This document shows, in pieces, positions 44,894 through 53,792 of a stretch of DNA of 64,000 bases (position 1 is its first letter; the number at the start of each line of letters is the position of its first letter). This stretch comes from Lewinellaceae bacterium (lineage in GTDB: Bacteria; Bacteroidota; Bacteroidia; Chitinophagales; Saprospiraceae), in the NCBI GenBank assembly GCA_020636375.1, contig JACJXZ010000017.1, forward strand, positions 62,001 through 126,000, written 5' to 3'. A program made the translations under genes and the position numbers. The notes under the pieces were generated by a model. That model did not search any database. It saw only the letters and a list, made by a program, of their open reading frames with translations, and was not told the origin of the DNA.

Positions 44894-44977
44894 AGGCATG
44901 GAAATGCGCCCGCCGTGACCTGCTCCTCATCGAAAAAATAAGCACGGGAGGAAAAAAATACCGAAATTAAGGAATCC

Positions 44978-45101
44978 TTAAAAAATAACTTCACGATTCG
45001 TTGTTGCAGCCTGCCCGGCTTTGTTGGTGCTATATTGGGCCGGGCAGGCTGCAACAACGAATCTCAAATAGTGAAGTTATTTTTTAATCACTACTAAGTA
45101 A
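44978..45101. repeat. Nested inverted-repeat element, copy B
   Basis: An outer perfect 17-bp repeat (TTAAAAAATAACTTCAC at 44978-44994, complement 45071-45087) encloses a perfect 25-bp repeat (44995-45019 with 45039-45063) around a 19-base loop. The right end continues AATCACTACTAAGTA (to 45101), the complement of the TACCTTAGTAGTGATT tip of copy A at 7580. The outer arm AAAAAATAA is also shared; the inner arms are unrelated in sequence. Confidence 0.85.
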
Positions 45102-45127
45102 ATTATTCATCCAAAAAACCATCCGAC

Positions 45128-45700
45128 ATGGGATACATGGGATCTGGCCTACAGCGATGGATTTACACCCAGCGGCCCCGTAAGTTTTTCGGCACAGACC
45201 GCACCAACCCCGGCAACAGCTTCGATATCGGCACAGACAGTGGCACCAAGGTCGCCGGGCGGGCGGGCAACCCCCGGGATGCCCGAAAGCGCGTCCGGGA
45301 ATACTTCCAACAGTCCCGCCGGGCCCGCTACATCAGCCTGATGACATTACTGGGCATTGCCATGATGCTGGGCGGGCTGGCGTATGACGTCTATCATGCC
45401 CCCGTTGCCCCGGCGTACAGCCGGGATGCGCACCTGGAAACCCGCCACCGGGAAGCTGTCCGCCAACAGAATGCCGAACAGCGGCAAAATGCCTACCTCG
45501 TGTTGCTGAAATCCGGCGATGAATACTTCCAAAAACGGCAGTTCGAATGGGCCATCGAAGAATACTCTAAAGCCCTGGATATTTTCCCCGACGCCACCGA
45601 GCCCGTCACCCGAATCGCCAATGCCTATAAATACCTGTGTGAATACTACGGCCAGAGCTGTGACCAGGCGGAGGCATACAGGATGCGGGCGGGGAGGTGA
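45128..45700 (+). CDS. Single-pass membrane protein with TPR-like C-terminus
   Basis: 190 residues. A Gly/Arg-rich cytoplasmic N-terminus (~1-70) precedes one transmembrane helix (~71-90: SLMTLLGIAMMLGGLAYDVY). The C-terminal part has one or two TPR units (NAYLVLLKSGDEYFQKRQFE, WAIEEYSKALDIFPDATEPV). I do not recognise a family. It starts 26 bases after the palindromic element copy B, so that element may shape its transcription. Confidence 0.7.
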   Translation: MGYMGSGLQRWIYTQRPRKFFGTDRTNPGNSFDIGTDSGTKVAGRAGNPRDARKRVREYFQQSRRARYISLMTLLGIAMMLGGLAYDVYHAPVAPAYSRDAHLETRHREAVRQQNAEQRQNAYLVLLKSGDEYFQKRQFEWAIEEYSKALDIFPDATEPVTRIANAYKYLCEYYGQSCDQAEAYRMRAGR

Positions 45701-45738
45701 AGAAGGTTAACCCCAGTTGCGATTTGCCCCAGAAAGCG

Positions 45739-45746
45739 TATCTTTC
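45739..45746 (+). promoter_or_regulatory. Possible -7 box (TATCTTTC)
   Basis: TATCTTTC differs from TAnnTTTG at the last base and lies 48 bases upstream of the ATG at 45794. The 18 bases just before and overlapping it match 4076-4093 with one mismatch. Confidence 0.35.
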
Positions 45747-45793
45747 CTCGTCCAGTCACCGGAATAATTCGTCAAACCCAAAACCCTGTCTCC

Positions 45794-47488
45794 ATGAGAA
45801 AAACCATTTTACCTATCCTCCTCATTTGCTCCCTGTCCCTGTTTTCCGCTGCCGTTGCCGCTCAGAACTGCGACGGCGCAATTGCTCAGCGCGACCTGGC
45901 CGCCAATAATGTCCGCGCCCGCCTGCTCACCGGAGGCGACCTGTGGTGGGACGGCAGCGGCGGCCGCTATATCGTGCCCAAACCCCCCATCGGCACCCCG
46001 GAAGTGGCTGCCCTCTTCGCCGGATCCCTGTGGCTTGGCGGAGTGGACCAGGCCGGCAACCTGAAGGTGGCGGCTCAAACCTACGGCCGGGCTACGGGCA
46101 GGACCGACTACTGGCCCGGGCCGCTCGACCCCGCCCTGGGCAATACAAACGAGAACAACTGCAACAACTGGGACCGCTTTTTCAATGTACGCCGGGATGA
46201 CATTGATGGCCATATCGCCGACTTCGCCGACAACGGCCAGATTGACAACCCCATCCCGGCGAGCCTGCGCGGCTGGCCCGGGCGCGGCAATCCGCTCTTT
46301 CCCGATGTCCATGGATTTTCCCTGCCGAATACCAATCAATTCCTGGCCCCCTTTTTTGACCGGGACGGCGACGGCATTTACGACCCCCGCCAGGGCGACT
46401 ACCCGGACGTGAAGGGCGACGAGGCCAACTGGTGGGTGTACAACGACAATGGCAACATTCATTCCCAGTCGAACGGCGCGCCCCTGAAAATGGAAATTCA
46501 GGCCACCGCCTTCGCCTACACCGGCGGGGTGGGCTACCTCAACAATACTACTTTTTATGAATACCGGCTGATCTACCGGGGCACCGCGCCGGTCGACAGT
46601 TTTTTCCTCGGCCTGTGGATTGACCCCGACCTGGGCTGCTACTCCGACGACTACATCGGTTGCCGGCCGGAGGATTTGCTGGGTTTTGCTTATAATGGCG
46701 ACGCGTTCGACCAGGACTGCTCCGGCGTCAGCGGCTACGGCAACGAGATACCGATCGTCGGCATCAAGGTGCTGAAGCCCCTGGAGCGCCCCAACGGGCA
46801 GGATGCCGCCCCTCTGAGTTCCTTCATGTACTACCTGAACGCGGCCACCGGCGGGACTCCTTCCGGAGCTACCGACCCCAACAACCTTCTGGAGTTCTAT
46901 CGCTACCTGACCGGCCATTGGCGCGACGGCTCTTCCCTCGCCCGGGGGGGCAACGGTTACCAGCCTGGCGCCTCCGCTTATCCCTACGCCTTCGACGGCT
47001 CTCTGGCCAACGGCCAGCCCTGGACGGAGTGCAACGCCAACACCGCCCCCGGCGACCGCCGCTTCCTGATGAACTTCGGCCCGCTTACGTTGCAGCCCGG
47101 CGAGATCCGGGAGTTCGCCTTCGCCGTGGTCTGGGTGCCAAACCAGGCCTACCCCTGCCCGGGGCTGACGGCCCTGGAAGCAGAAGCGGAGGCAGTGGAA
47201 AATTTCTACGAAAGCCTGCTTGTTTCGACTCCGGGAGAACCTGCCCAACCTTCCCGCGAAATCCGCCTCAGCCCCAACCCCATGTGGGAAAGCGTGCTGC
47301 TGCAGGCCGGCGCGCCGATCCGGGAAGTGTACCTCTTCTCGGCTCAGGGGCAACTGTTGCAGGCGCATACGGGCCTGGACGCGCCAAGCTTTACCCTGCG
47401 GCGGCAGGGGCTGGCGGCGGGGGTGTATTTCTATCGGGTTGTGCTGGAAGGCAGCGCTGGGAGTAGTGGAAGGTTGGTCGTTTGGTAA
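45794..47488 (+). CDS. T9SS type A secreted protein of a Saprospiraceae-type family
   Basis: 564 residues with a signal peptide ending VAAQ. The N-terminal region has the motif NVRARLLTGGDLWWDGSGG, then VAALFAGSLWLGGVDQAGNL, FFDRDGDGIYDPRQGDYPD with calcium-binding-like Asp spacing, and EYRLIYRGTAPVDSFFLGLW. From memory this set recurs in large secreted proteins of Saprospiraceae annotated only as T9SS proteins. The C-terminus is a type A sorting domain (IRLSPNPMWESVLLQ, GVYFYRVVLEGS). Surface or secreted; function unknown. Confidence 0.85.
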   Translation: MRKTILPILLICSLSLFSAAVAAQNCDGAIAQRDLAANNVRARLLTGGDLWWDGSGGRYIVPKPPIGTPEVAALFAGSLWLGGVDQAGNLKVAAQTYGRATGRTDYWPGPLDPALGNTNENNCNNWDRFFNVRRDDIDGHIADFADNGQIDNPIPASLRGWPGRGNPLFPDVHGFSLPNTNQFLAPFFDRDGDGIYDPRQGDYPDVKGDEANWWVYNDNGNIHSQSNGAPLKMEIQATAFAYTGGVGYLNNTTFYEYRLIYRGTAPVDSFFLGLWIDPDLGCYSDDYIGCRPEDLLGFAYNGDAFDQDCSGVSGYGNEIPIVGIKVLKPLERPNGQDAAPLSSFMYYLNAATGGTPSGATDPNNLLEFYRYLTGHWRDGSSLARGGNGYQPGASAYPYAFDGSLANGQPWTECNANTAPGDRRFLMNFGPLTLQPGEIREFAFAVVWVPNQAYPCPGLTALEAEAEAVENFYESLLVSTPGEPAQPSREIRLSPNPMWESVLLQAGAPIREVYLFSAQGQLLQAHTGLDAPSFTLRRQGLAAGVYFYRVVLEGSAGSSGRLVVW

Positions 47489-47532
47489 GTTCTTATTAAA
47501 CACCCTCAACTAACCCATAATTGTCCTCTCCC

Positions 47533-48946
47533 TCACAGAGGCTCAAACCGCGCCTGAAAGAACCTTAACCGCTTCGGCTCATACACCATCTTCAGCCCGC
47601 GGGTTTTTTCCCGTTGGTTGTACACCTCCTTAACCGACTCGGCTACCACGTCCATATGCGCTTCGGTATATACCCGGCGCGGGATGGTCAGGCGGGTCAG
47701 CTCCAGCCGGGGATGGCGGTGCTCGCCGGTCTTCGGGTCGCGGCCGGCGCTGACGATGCCGCGCTCCATGCTGCGGATGCCGGAGTCGAGGTACAGCTGG
47801 GCCGCCAGCATCTGGGACGGGAAGTGATCCTGCGGAATGTGAGGGTAGAACGCCCGGGCGTCCAGGAAGATGGCGTGGCCGCCCACCGGCCGCACGATGG
47901 GGATATCCCAGTCGGTGAGCAGTTGCCCCAGGTAGAGCACCTGCCCGACGCGGGCGCGGATGTGGTCGTCCTGCACGGATTCGCGGATGCCGATGGCCAT
48001 GGCCTCCATGTCGCGGCCGGCCATGCCGCCGTAGGTGTGCAGGCCTTCGTAGACGACCACCATGTTGCGCAGCTCGTCGAAGAGTTCTTCGTCGTTGACG
48101 GCCAGCCAGCCGCCGATGTTGACCAGGTGGTCCTTCTTGCCGCTCATCCAGGCGCCGTCGGTGTAGCTGCGAGAATTCCCGGAGGATTTCCGCCACGCTT
48201 TTGTCGGCGTAGCCTTCCTCGCTGACCTGGATGAAATAGGCGTTTTCCACCATGCGCGTAGCGTCCAGCATCAGCAGTATGCCGTACTTGTCGCATAGTT
48301 GCCGCAGGGCTTTGACGTTGGCCATGCTCACCGGCTGGCCCCCCGCCATGTTGACCGTGCCGGCCAGGCTGACGTAGGCAATGTTTTCAGCTCCTTTTTC
48401 TTTGATGAGATCTTCCAGTTTATTCAGGTCGACATTGCCTTTGAAGTGGTGCAGGTCGGCCGGGTCATGCGCCTCGTCGATGATGACGTCCACGAAGATG
48501 CCGCCGGCCAGTTCCTGGTGCAGGCGGGTGGTGGTGAAGTACATATTACCCGGCACGTACTGCCCCTTCCGGATGAGGGCCTGGCTGATGAGGTGCTCGG
48601 CGCCCCGCCCCTGGTGAGTGGGTACCAGGTATTTGTAACCGTAGTATTGCTGAACGGCCTGTTCGAGGTGGTAGAAATTGACGCTGCCGGCGTAGGCCTC
48701 GTCGCCCAGCATCATGCCCGCCCACTGGCGGTCGCTCATAGCGCTGGTGCCGCTGTCGGTCAGCAGGTCGATGTAGACGTCTTCCGACCGCAGCAGGAAG
48801 GTGTTGTAGCCGGCCTCCCGGATCGCCTTTTCCCGCTCTTCGCGCGTCGTCATGTGGATGGGTTCGACCATCTTGATCTTCCAGGGTTCAGCCCAGGAGC
48901 GGCGCCCGGCCTGTTCCCCCATAGTTTTGAAACGGTGTGGGCTCAT
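47533..48946 (-). pseudogene. tpl: Tyrosine phenol-lyase / tryptophanase family enzyme, frameshifted
   Basis: The protein is complete but in two frames: residues from 48946 to about 48170, then from about 48168 to 47533. The first part has NTFLLRSEDVYIDLLTDSGT, AMSDRQWAGMMLGDEAYAGS, PTHQGRGAEHL and DATRMVENAYFI. The second has SYTDGAWMSGKKDHLVNIGG with the PLP lysine in SGKKD, YEGLHTYGGMAGRDMEAMAI and IRSMERGIVSAGRD. These fit tyrosine phenol-lyase better than tryptophanase (TSDSGT-AMSDRQW, SMERG). The enzyme would split tyrosine to phenol, pyruvate and ammonia. One surplus base (or two missing) at 48165-48180 breaks it; a sequencing error cannot be excluded. Confidence 0.8.
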
Positions 48947-49239
48947 GGATATGGTTTTGTTTGGTTGTATAAATTAGGTATTCCGGTTTTATGGCTTTTC
49001 GGTGTTGCGGCCGGGGGGGCATTGAAGCTATCCCGGGCTTGCGGTATGCCAACCGAAATACCGAAGTACCGAAGTGGTTACGCAATCGGGCTTCGCGGCC
49101 ATATTACAGCAGTTGGGGATAAGAGGAAAGGACTTTTGTCATTGTTTCACTAATTTTTAGCACACTAACTATTTTTTTCCTGCAACCTGTTCTGATCTTT
49201 TTTGTATTTTACCATTGCCGAATCAAGAAATCAACCGAT

Positions 49240-50244
49240 TTGCAACCAACCACGCTCATCGCCATCCTCAGTGCCCTGGCCACCGGCCATGCGCTTTTCC
49301 TTGCCGCCTACCTGTGGAGCTATGCGGAGGGCCGCCGCCTGCCCAACCGCCTGCTGGCGGCGTTGTTGCTGGCCCTGGCTGTGCGTATTGGCAAATCGGT
49401 GATCATTACATTATTTCCGGAGAGCAGCGAGGCCTGGCCGGCCATTGCCCTGGTGGGATTATTTGGCATCGGCCCTGCCCTGTGGTTGTACTCACGTGCA
49501 GCGACATCATCGCTTTTCCGCTGGAAGGCTGCCTGCTATCTGCATTTTCTTCCCTCCGGCCTGCTGGCTGTTGTTATTCCCTGGATGCCGGATGCCTTTT
49601 TTTTCTGGGCCTACGCACTAGGTAACAGCCATTTGCTGGCCTACTGGCTGCTCAGTATTCGAAATACTCGGGGAACAGCGGTGGCGGCCATTACCGCCCG
49701 GTGGTTATTTTGGCTGCATCTTGCTTTCCTCCCGATCCTTTTGGTTTTTATTTTGCAATTGTTCATCAATAGCATGAGTATTTATGTGGCGGTAACCGCT
49801 CTCGCCGCCGCTACACTTTACGCGCTCAGCTTCCTGGCGTTGCGGTGGCGAAGCGCCTTACACCCACCATCCGGCACACTGCTTTCCGATGACCCTGAAT
49901 TGCTCCGCCTGGGCCGGCGCATCCAGCGTGTTTTTGAAGAACAAAAGCTGTACACCGATCCTAACCTCACCGTCGCCAAACTGGCGGCTCACCTGCAGGA
50001 GCAGGCTTACCTCGTTTCCAAAGCTGTGAACCTGCACTTCGGGAAAACCTTTCCCGAACTGCTGCACGCATACCGCATCCGGGAAGCGGAAAGGTTACTC
50101 CAAAGCCCGGACGCCCACCACCTCAGCATCGAGGCCATCGCCTACGACAGCGGCTTCAATTCGCTGTCCGCCTTCTACGCCGCCTTCAAAAAGATCAAGC
50201 AAACGACGCCTGCCGAATTCCGCAACGCCAACGGCATTTCCTGA
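49240..50244 (+). CDS. AraC-family regulator with N-terminal membrane domain
   Basis: 334 residues from a TTG start. Six or seven hydrophobic helices fill residues ~1-205 (TLIAILSALATGHALFLAAY, LLAALLLALAVRIGKSVIIT). The C-terminal ~110 residues are an AraC-type double HTH (LTVAKLAAHLQEQAYLVSKA, FGKTFPELLHAYRIREAERL, SIEAIAYDSGFNSLSAFYAA, FKKIKQTTPAEFR). Membrane-bound AraC regulators of this layout are common in Bacteroidota, but the signals are mostly unknown. It may control the serine hydrolase gene 107 bases downstream (inferred). Confidence 0.9.
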   Translation: MQPTTLIAILSALATGHALFLAAYLWSYAEGRRLPNRLLAALLLALAVRIGKSVIITLFPESSEAWPAIALVGLFGIGPALWLYSRAATSSLFRWKAACYLHFLPSGLLAVVIPWMPDAFFFWAYALGNSHLLAYWLLSIRNTRGTAVAAITARWLFWLHLAFLPILLVFILQLFINSMSIYVAVTALAAATLYALSFLALRWRSALHPPSGTLLSDDPELLRLGRRIQRVFEEQKLYTDPNLTVAKLAAHLQEQAYLVSKAVNLHFGKTFPELLHAYRIREAERLLQSPDAHHLSIEAIAYDSGFNSLSAFYAAFKKIKQTTPAEFRNANGIS

Positions 50245-50350
50245 TTTGCAAACCCGTATTCCTGATTTCGGAATGTTGTTGGGGGAATGGCTCGCGGGGG
50301 GCAAATTGCCTGTTGTTTGTTGATTCCATTAACAACTCAATACCAAAGCT

Positions 50351-51529
50351 ATGGTCTTACGATGCGTCATCACCCTACTCTTCTTATCCCATGTGCTAAA
50401 CGGCCCGGCTCAGGAAATTGATCGGCAAGCCCTGCAAAGCCTGCTGCAGCGGGCGGAGGCCGCCCATTCCGACGGCGTAGTCATATACCACAAAGGCGAA
50501 CTGGTGGGCGAATGGTACTTCGGCAAAGAGCCCAGGCGCGTCGACTGCAAGTCCGTCACCAAATCCATTACCGGGCTGGCGTTGGGCCTGCTCGCCACTC
50601 AGGGCAAGCTGGACGTCGATCAGAAAGTGGCGGAATTTTACCCTTCCTGGAACCAGGAAGTCAAGCGCGACATCACTATCCGCCACCTGATGGCGCACAC
50701 CTCCGGCTTGCTGGACAGCGAGTTCAGCCTGGTGGAAAACGCGCCCAACGCCGTTGAGTATGCGCTGGCCTCCACGCTTACGCACCCGGTGGGAAAATAC
50801 CACGTGTACAACAACAAGGCCGTCAACCTGCTGGCAGGCATCATCAGAAAAGCCGCCGGCATACCGATGGATCAGTTGGTGGAAAAAGAACTATTCGAGC
50901 CCCTCGGCATTACGGATACCTACTGGCGCAAGGACCCGGCGGGCAACCCCTACTGCATGGCCTTTCTGGAAATCCGCCCCCGGGATTTGGCAAAGATCGG
51001 GCAATTGCTCCTGCAAAAAGGGCAATGGGACGGCCGGCAGCTCATCAGCCCGGCATTCATCGAAGAGGCTGCCCGCCCGGCAGCGCCCTTCCTGCCCGAC
51101 TACGGCCTCTTGTGGGAGTTGTATACGGACAAGCTCGAATTCGTGGTAGACGCTTCCCAGTTGCAGGCCCTGGAAGCCGCCGGCGTTCACCCGGACTTCC
51201 TGGCCCGGGCCCGGCAGATGGAGGGCCGGTACGATGGCTACCGCAGCTATTACAACAAAGTGCGGGAAATATTCGGCAAAGAAACCTGGCAGGCCGAATT
51301 CGGGCGCCACCTCTGGCCCACCGGCCTGCACCTGGGCCGCAAGGAAACGGGAGAACAGTGGGCTTTCGCCGGGCTGGGCTACCTGGGGCAGCACCTCATC
51401 GTCTGGCCGGCGGCGGAGTTGGTGGCGGTGCGCCTGATCGCTCAATATGAGGGATATGATTGGGATACGGATGAGTTGGAGGATTTTCCGGAGTTGGTGC
51501 GGACCTTGGTGGATGGAATGGGGCGGTAG
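50351..51529 (+). CDS. Secreted serine beta-lactamase-like hydrolase
   Basis: 392 residues with a signal peptide. It is a class C beta-lactamase / penicillin-binding-type hydrolase: SVTK (Ser68, Lys71) is the nucleophile motif and YNN (Tyr153-Asn155) the second. ITIRHLMAHTSGL and the late block EQWAFAGLGYLGQHLIVWP with the usual HxG replaced by GLG-type residues are typical of esterase/peptidase-like relatives. It probably acts in the periplasm on a peptide or ester rather than on antibiotics. Downstream of the AraC regulator on the same strand. Confidence 0.88.
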   Translation: MVLRCVITLLFLSHVLNGPAQEIDRQALQSLLQRAEAAHSDGVVIYHKGELVGEWYFGKEPRRVDCKSVTKSITGLALGLLATQGKLDVDQKVAEFYPSWNQEVKRDITIRHLMAHTSGLLDSEFSLVENAPNAVEYALASTLTHPVGKYHVYNNKAVNLLAGIIRKAAGIPMDQLVEKELFEPLGITDTYWRKDPAGNPYCMAFLEIRPRDLAKIGQLLLQKGQWDGRQLISPAFIEEAARPAAPFLPDYGLLWELYTDKLEFVVDASQLQALEAAGVHPDFLARARQMEGRYDGYRSYYNKVREIFGKETWQAEFGRHLWPTGLHLGRKETGEQWAFAGLGYLGQHLIVWPAAELVAVRLIAQYEGYDWDTDELEDFPELVRTLVDGMGR

Positions 51530-51655
51530 GCGAGCGCAGGGGCTGGGTTATTGCTGCGATAATTAAGGAACAATGAAACGCAATATATATTTATAAATAG
51601 CACTAAACAAATGACTATCGATGGCTATCAATAATCCCAAAACAAGAACAACGCC

Positions 51656-53257
51656 TCAAATCTTCACCACCTTATACGCCACCTGTTTCCCGTCGACTTC
51701 AAAGGTGACCAGGTAAACCCCTTTGGGATAAGCCGCCCAGTTGAGCGACAGCAGGCCGCCTTCCAGGGTAGCGGACTGCAGCAGTTCTCCGGAGGGGGAG
51801 TAGGCCTTAACAGCCGTTCCCCAAAGCGTTTCCGGCGCATGGATGTTCAGCGTGTCCTTTACGGGGTTGGGAAATAATTCAAAGGGATACGCCTCCTCTA
51901 CGCCGGAGGAAGAGACAGGGCTTTGCTGATACACCCTCACATAATCGACGACCATAGGGCTTTGAGTGAAACCGGGGTCGATCTCTCCCGCCATGGCGAC
52001 ATTCAGCAGCAGATACTGGTCGGCGTCGAAGGGCCAGGTTGCTGCATTTTGGGTATCGGGCGCATAGGTGTAATATACATTGCCGTCAATGCTGAACTGC
52101 ATCTCATCGGGGGTCCACTCCAGAGCATAAATATGGAAGAGGTTGGAGACATCCTCCGCCATGATCCCTCCGTGGTTGACCGTGCCGCCGGAGGAGGAGG
52201 GGGTGTGGAGGGCGCTTTGGATATAGTTCTGGTTGTTTCCCCAGTGTTCCATGATGTCAATCTCGCCGCAGGCCGGCCACGAGACCGTACCGTACTCGCT
52301 GGCCCAGTATCCTCCCGTTTCGGTGATGTTTTTTCCCAGCATCCAGATGGCGGGCCAGGTGCCCGGGCCGAAGGGGAGCCTGGCCCTTACTTCCACCCGC
52401 CCGTAGGTGAAGGCGAACTTGGAATTCAGGCGCGCCGAGGTGTATGCCTTCGTTTGCCCCTGGTCGGTGAAGTTCTCCTTTTTGGCCACGATGTGCAGCA
52501 GGCCGCGCTCCACATAGGAATTGTCCAATCGGTCGGTATAATGCTGAAATTCTCCATTGAACCAGCTCACCCCATTGGGCAGCTGCGTCTGATGGTGCCA
52601 TTTTTCCGGGTCGATGGCCCCTGCTTCGTTGAATTCGTCTGACCAAACCAACTGATTGAAGCCAGAATCATTCACTGTCCTTCCCGCAAAGGAAAAATCA
52701 TCCAGATAAGCGGTTACTGCACTATTGTTGTTTTCTCCGTTGATCTGAAGGATCACCCGGCTGAAGTCGGTGCGGCTCACCGGCGGTGGGGAATTGGCGT
52801 CCAGGTTCAGGAAGGGGTCATTCGCGAAATCAAAAGTGACGGACTGCCACTGGTCCAGGGCGAGCGGCTGGATGATCTCACTCTGGGTGGACCAGGGTTC
52901 GGGGAGGCCGCCGTTCTGCAATTTCAGGGAGATTTGATTGGGCTGATCCCCGGTAAGGCCGTTTGAAGGAACATAAACCTTGAGGGAAAAGGCAGCCTGT
53001 TCTGACAGGTCGAAGTGGCCGCGAATATCAAAGCCCACATTGGCGTAGGCGCCGCCGGTATCGGTGTATTTCAAGACTGTAGCCGAGGGGTTGATGCCCT
53101 GCGGGAAAGGGTTGGCAACGAAAGGGTCTATCCCGCAATCGTCGCCGTACCAGGTGGCAATGGCGCCGCCGCCTTCGAAATTGTCGGCAATGATCTGCCC
53201 CTGGGCAAGGGCCGGGATAAGAAGTAAGCAGAGTACGAGGAGTAGCAGATGTCGCAA
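51656..53257 (-). CDS. Secreted GH16 beta-glucanase (laminarinase type) with T9SS type A domain
   Basis: 533 residues. Signal peptide, a carbohydrate-binding-like beta domain (~25-200: FEGGGAIATWYGDDCGIDPF), then a GH16 domain (~205-455) with the catalytic motif ExDxxE in GEIDIMEHWG (Glu332 nucleophile, Asp334, Glu337 acid/base). WSDEFNEAGAIDPEKWH and FGPGTWPAIWMLG are typical of beta-1,3-glucanases. The end is a T9SS type A domain (FELFPNPVKDTLNIHAPE). It should cut laminarin-like glucans outside the cell; the two GH3 enzymes at 53.8-57.3 kb could finish the oligosaccharides. Confidence 0.92.
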   Translation of the reverse strand: MRHLLLLVLCLLLIPALAQGQIIADNFEGGGAIATWYGDDCGIDPFVANPFPQGINPSATVLKYTDTGGAYANVGFDIRGHFDLSEQAAFSLKVYVPSNGLTGDQPNQISLKLQNGGLPEPWSTQSEIIQPLALDQWQSVTFDFANDPFLNLDANSPPPVSRTDFSRVILQINGENNNSAVTAYLDDFSFAGRTVNDSGFNQLVWSDEFNEAGAIDPEKWHHQTQLPNGVSWFNGEFQHYTDRLDNSYVERGLLHIVAKKENFTDQGQTKAYTSARLNSKFAFTYGRVEVRARLPFGPGTWPAIWMLGKNITETGGYWASEYGTVSWPACGEIDIMEHWGNNQNYIQSALHTPSSSGGTVNHGGIMAEDVSNLFHIYALEWTPDEMQFSIDGNVYYTYAPDTQNAATWPFDADQYLLLNVAMAGEIDPGFTQSPMVVDYVRVYQQSPVSSSGVEEAYPFELFPNPVKDTLNIHAPETLWGTAVKAYSPSGELLQSATLEGGLLSLNWAAYPKGVYLVTFEVDGKQVAYKVVKI

Positions 53258-53456
53258 AGCAAGGTGGTTTTAATGATATGAAATGCCGGTAACTATTGTT
53301 GCTATAAAGACACGAGAACACCAAAATAGCACAAAGCGTTTGTGTGATCTTTGATTTTTTTGACAAAGAGATGAATGAAACAGTCGCTAAAGAGTTGCAA
53401 ATGCGGGTCTCCGCGGTTCAATAAAAAACGCTAAGCCCAACGAATAACCAACAACG

Positions 53457-53494
53457 AACAAGCCCCTGTGGCCCAATTGGGGCAGGGGCTTGTT
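53457..53494. terminator. Terminator hairpin behind tRNA-Gly
   Basis: AACAAGCCCCTG (53457-53468) pairs perfectly with CAGGGGCTTGTT (53483-53494). It follows the tRNA on the minus strand by 8 bases, as expected for its terminator. Confidence 0.75.
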
Positions 53495-53501
53495 TCCTCC
53501 G

Positions 53502-53574
53502 AGCGGCAAACGAGACTCGAACTCGCGACCCTCAGCTTGGGAAGCTGATGCTCTACCAACTGAGCTACTGCCGC
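53502..53574 (-). tRNA. tRNA-Gly (anticodon CCC)
   Basis: 73 bases fold as a full cloverleaf. The acceptor GCGGCAG pairs with TTGCCGC plus discriminator T. The D-arm is TAGCTCAGTTGGTAGAGC, the anticodon arm is TCAGC-TTCCCAA-GCTGA with anticodon CCC, and the T-arm holds GAGTTCGAGTCTC. CCA is not encoded, as usual in Bacteroidota. The anticodon reads GGG (Gly). Confidence 0.95.
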
Positions 53575-53792
53575 TTATGTGCACAAGGAACGAGGGATTG
53601 AAGGAATGATTATGGCTTCCCTGCCTTATGCTTCCACAATATTACCAATTCCCAGGCATATATGCAATGAGAAAAGTCCCCAAACTTTTTGGAGGTATTC
53701 TTTTTCCATCAGGCATTGGCGAAAGCCGCACCAGGCTTGTGCCCCGTTGCGCCCGGCTTCCAATACATTTCCCTAACTTTACCAAAAAAAAC

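Noticed and set aside
45809..47509. Long minus-strand frame of 566 codons opposite the 564-aa T9SS protein
   Set aside because: The plus strand has signal peptide, motifs and sorting domain; the antisense frame has none.
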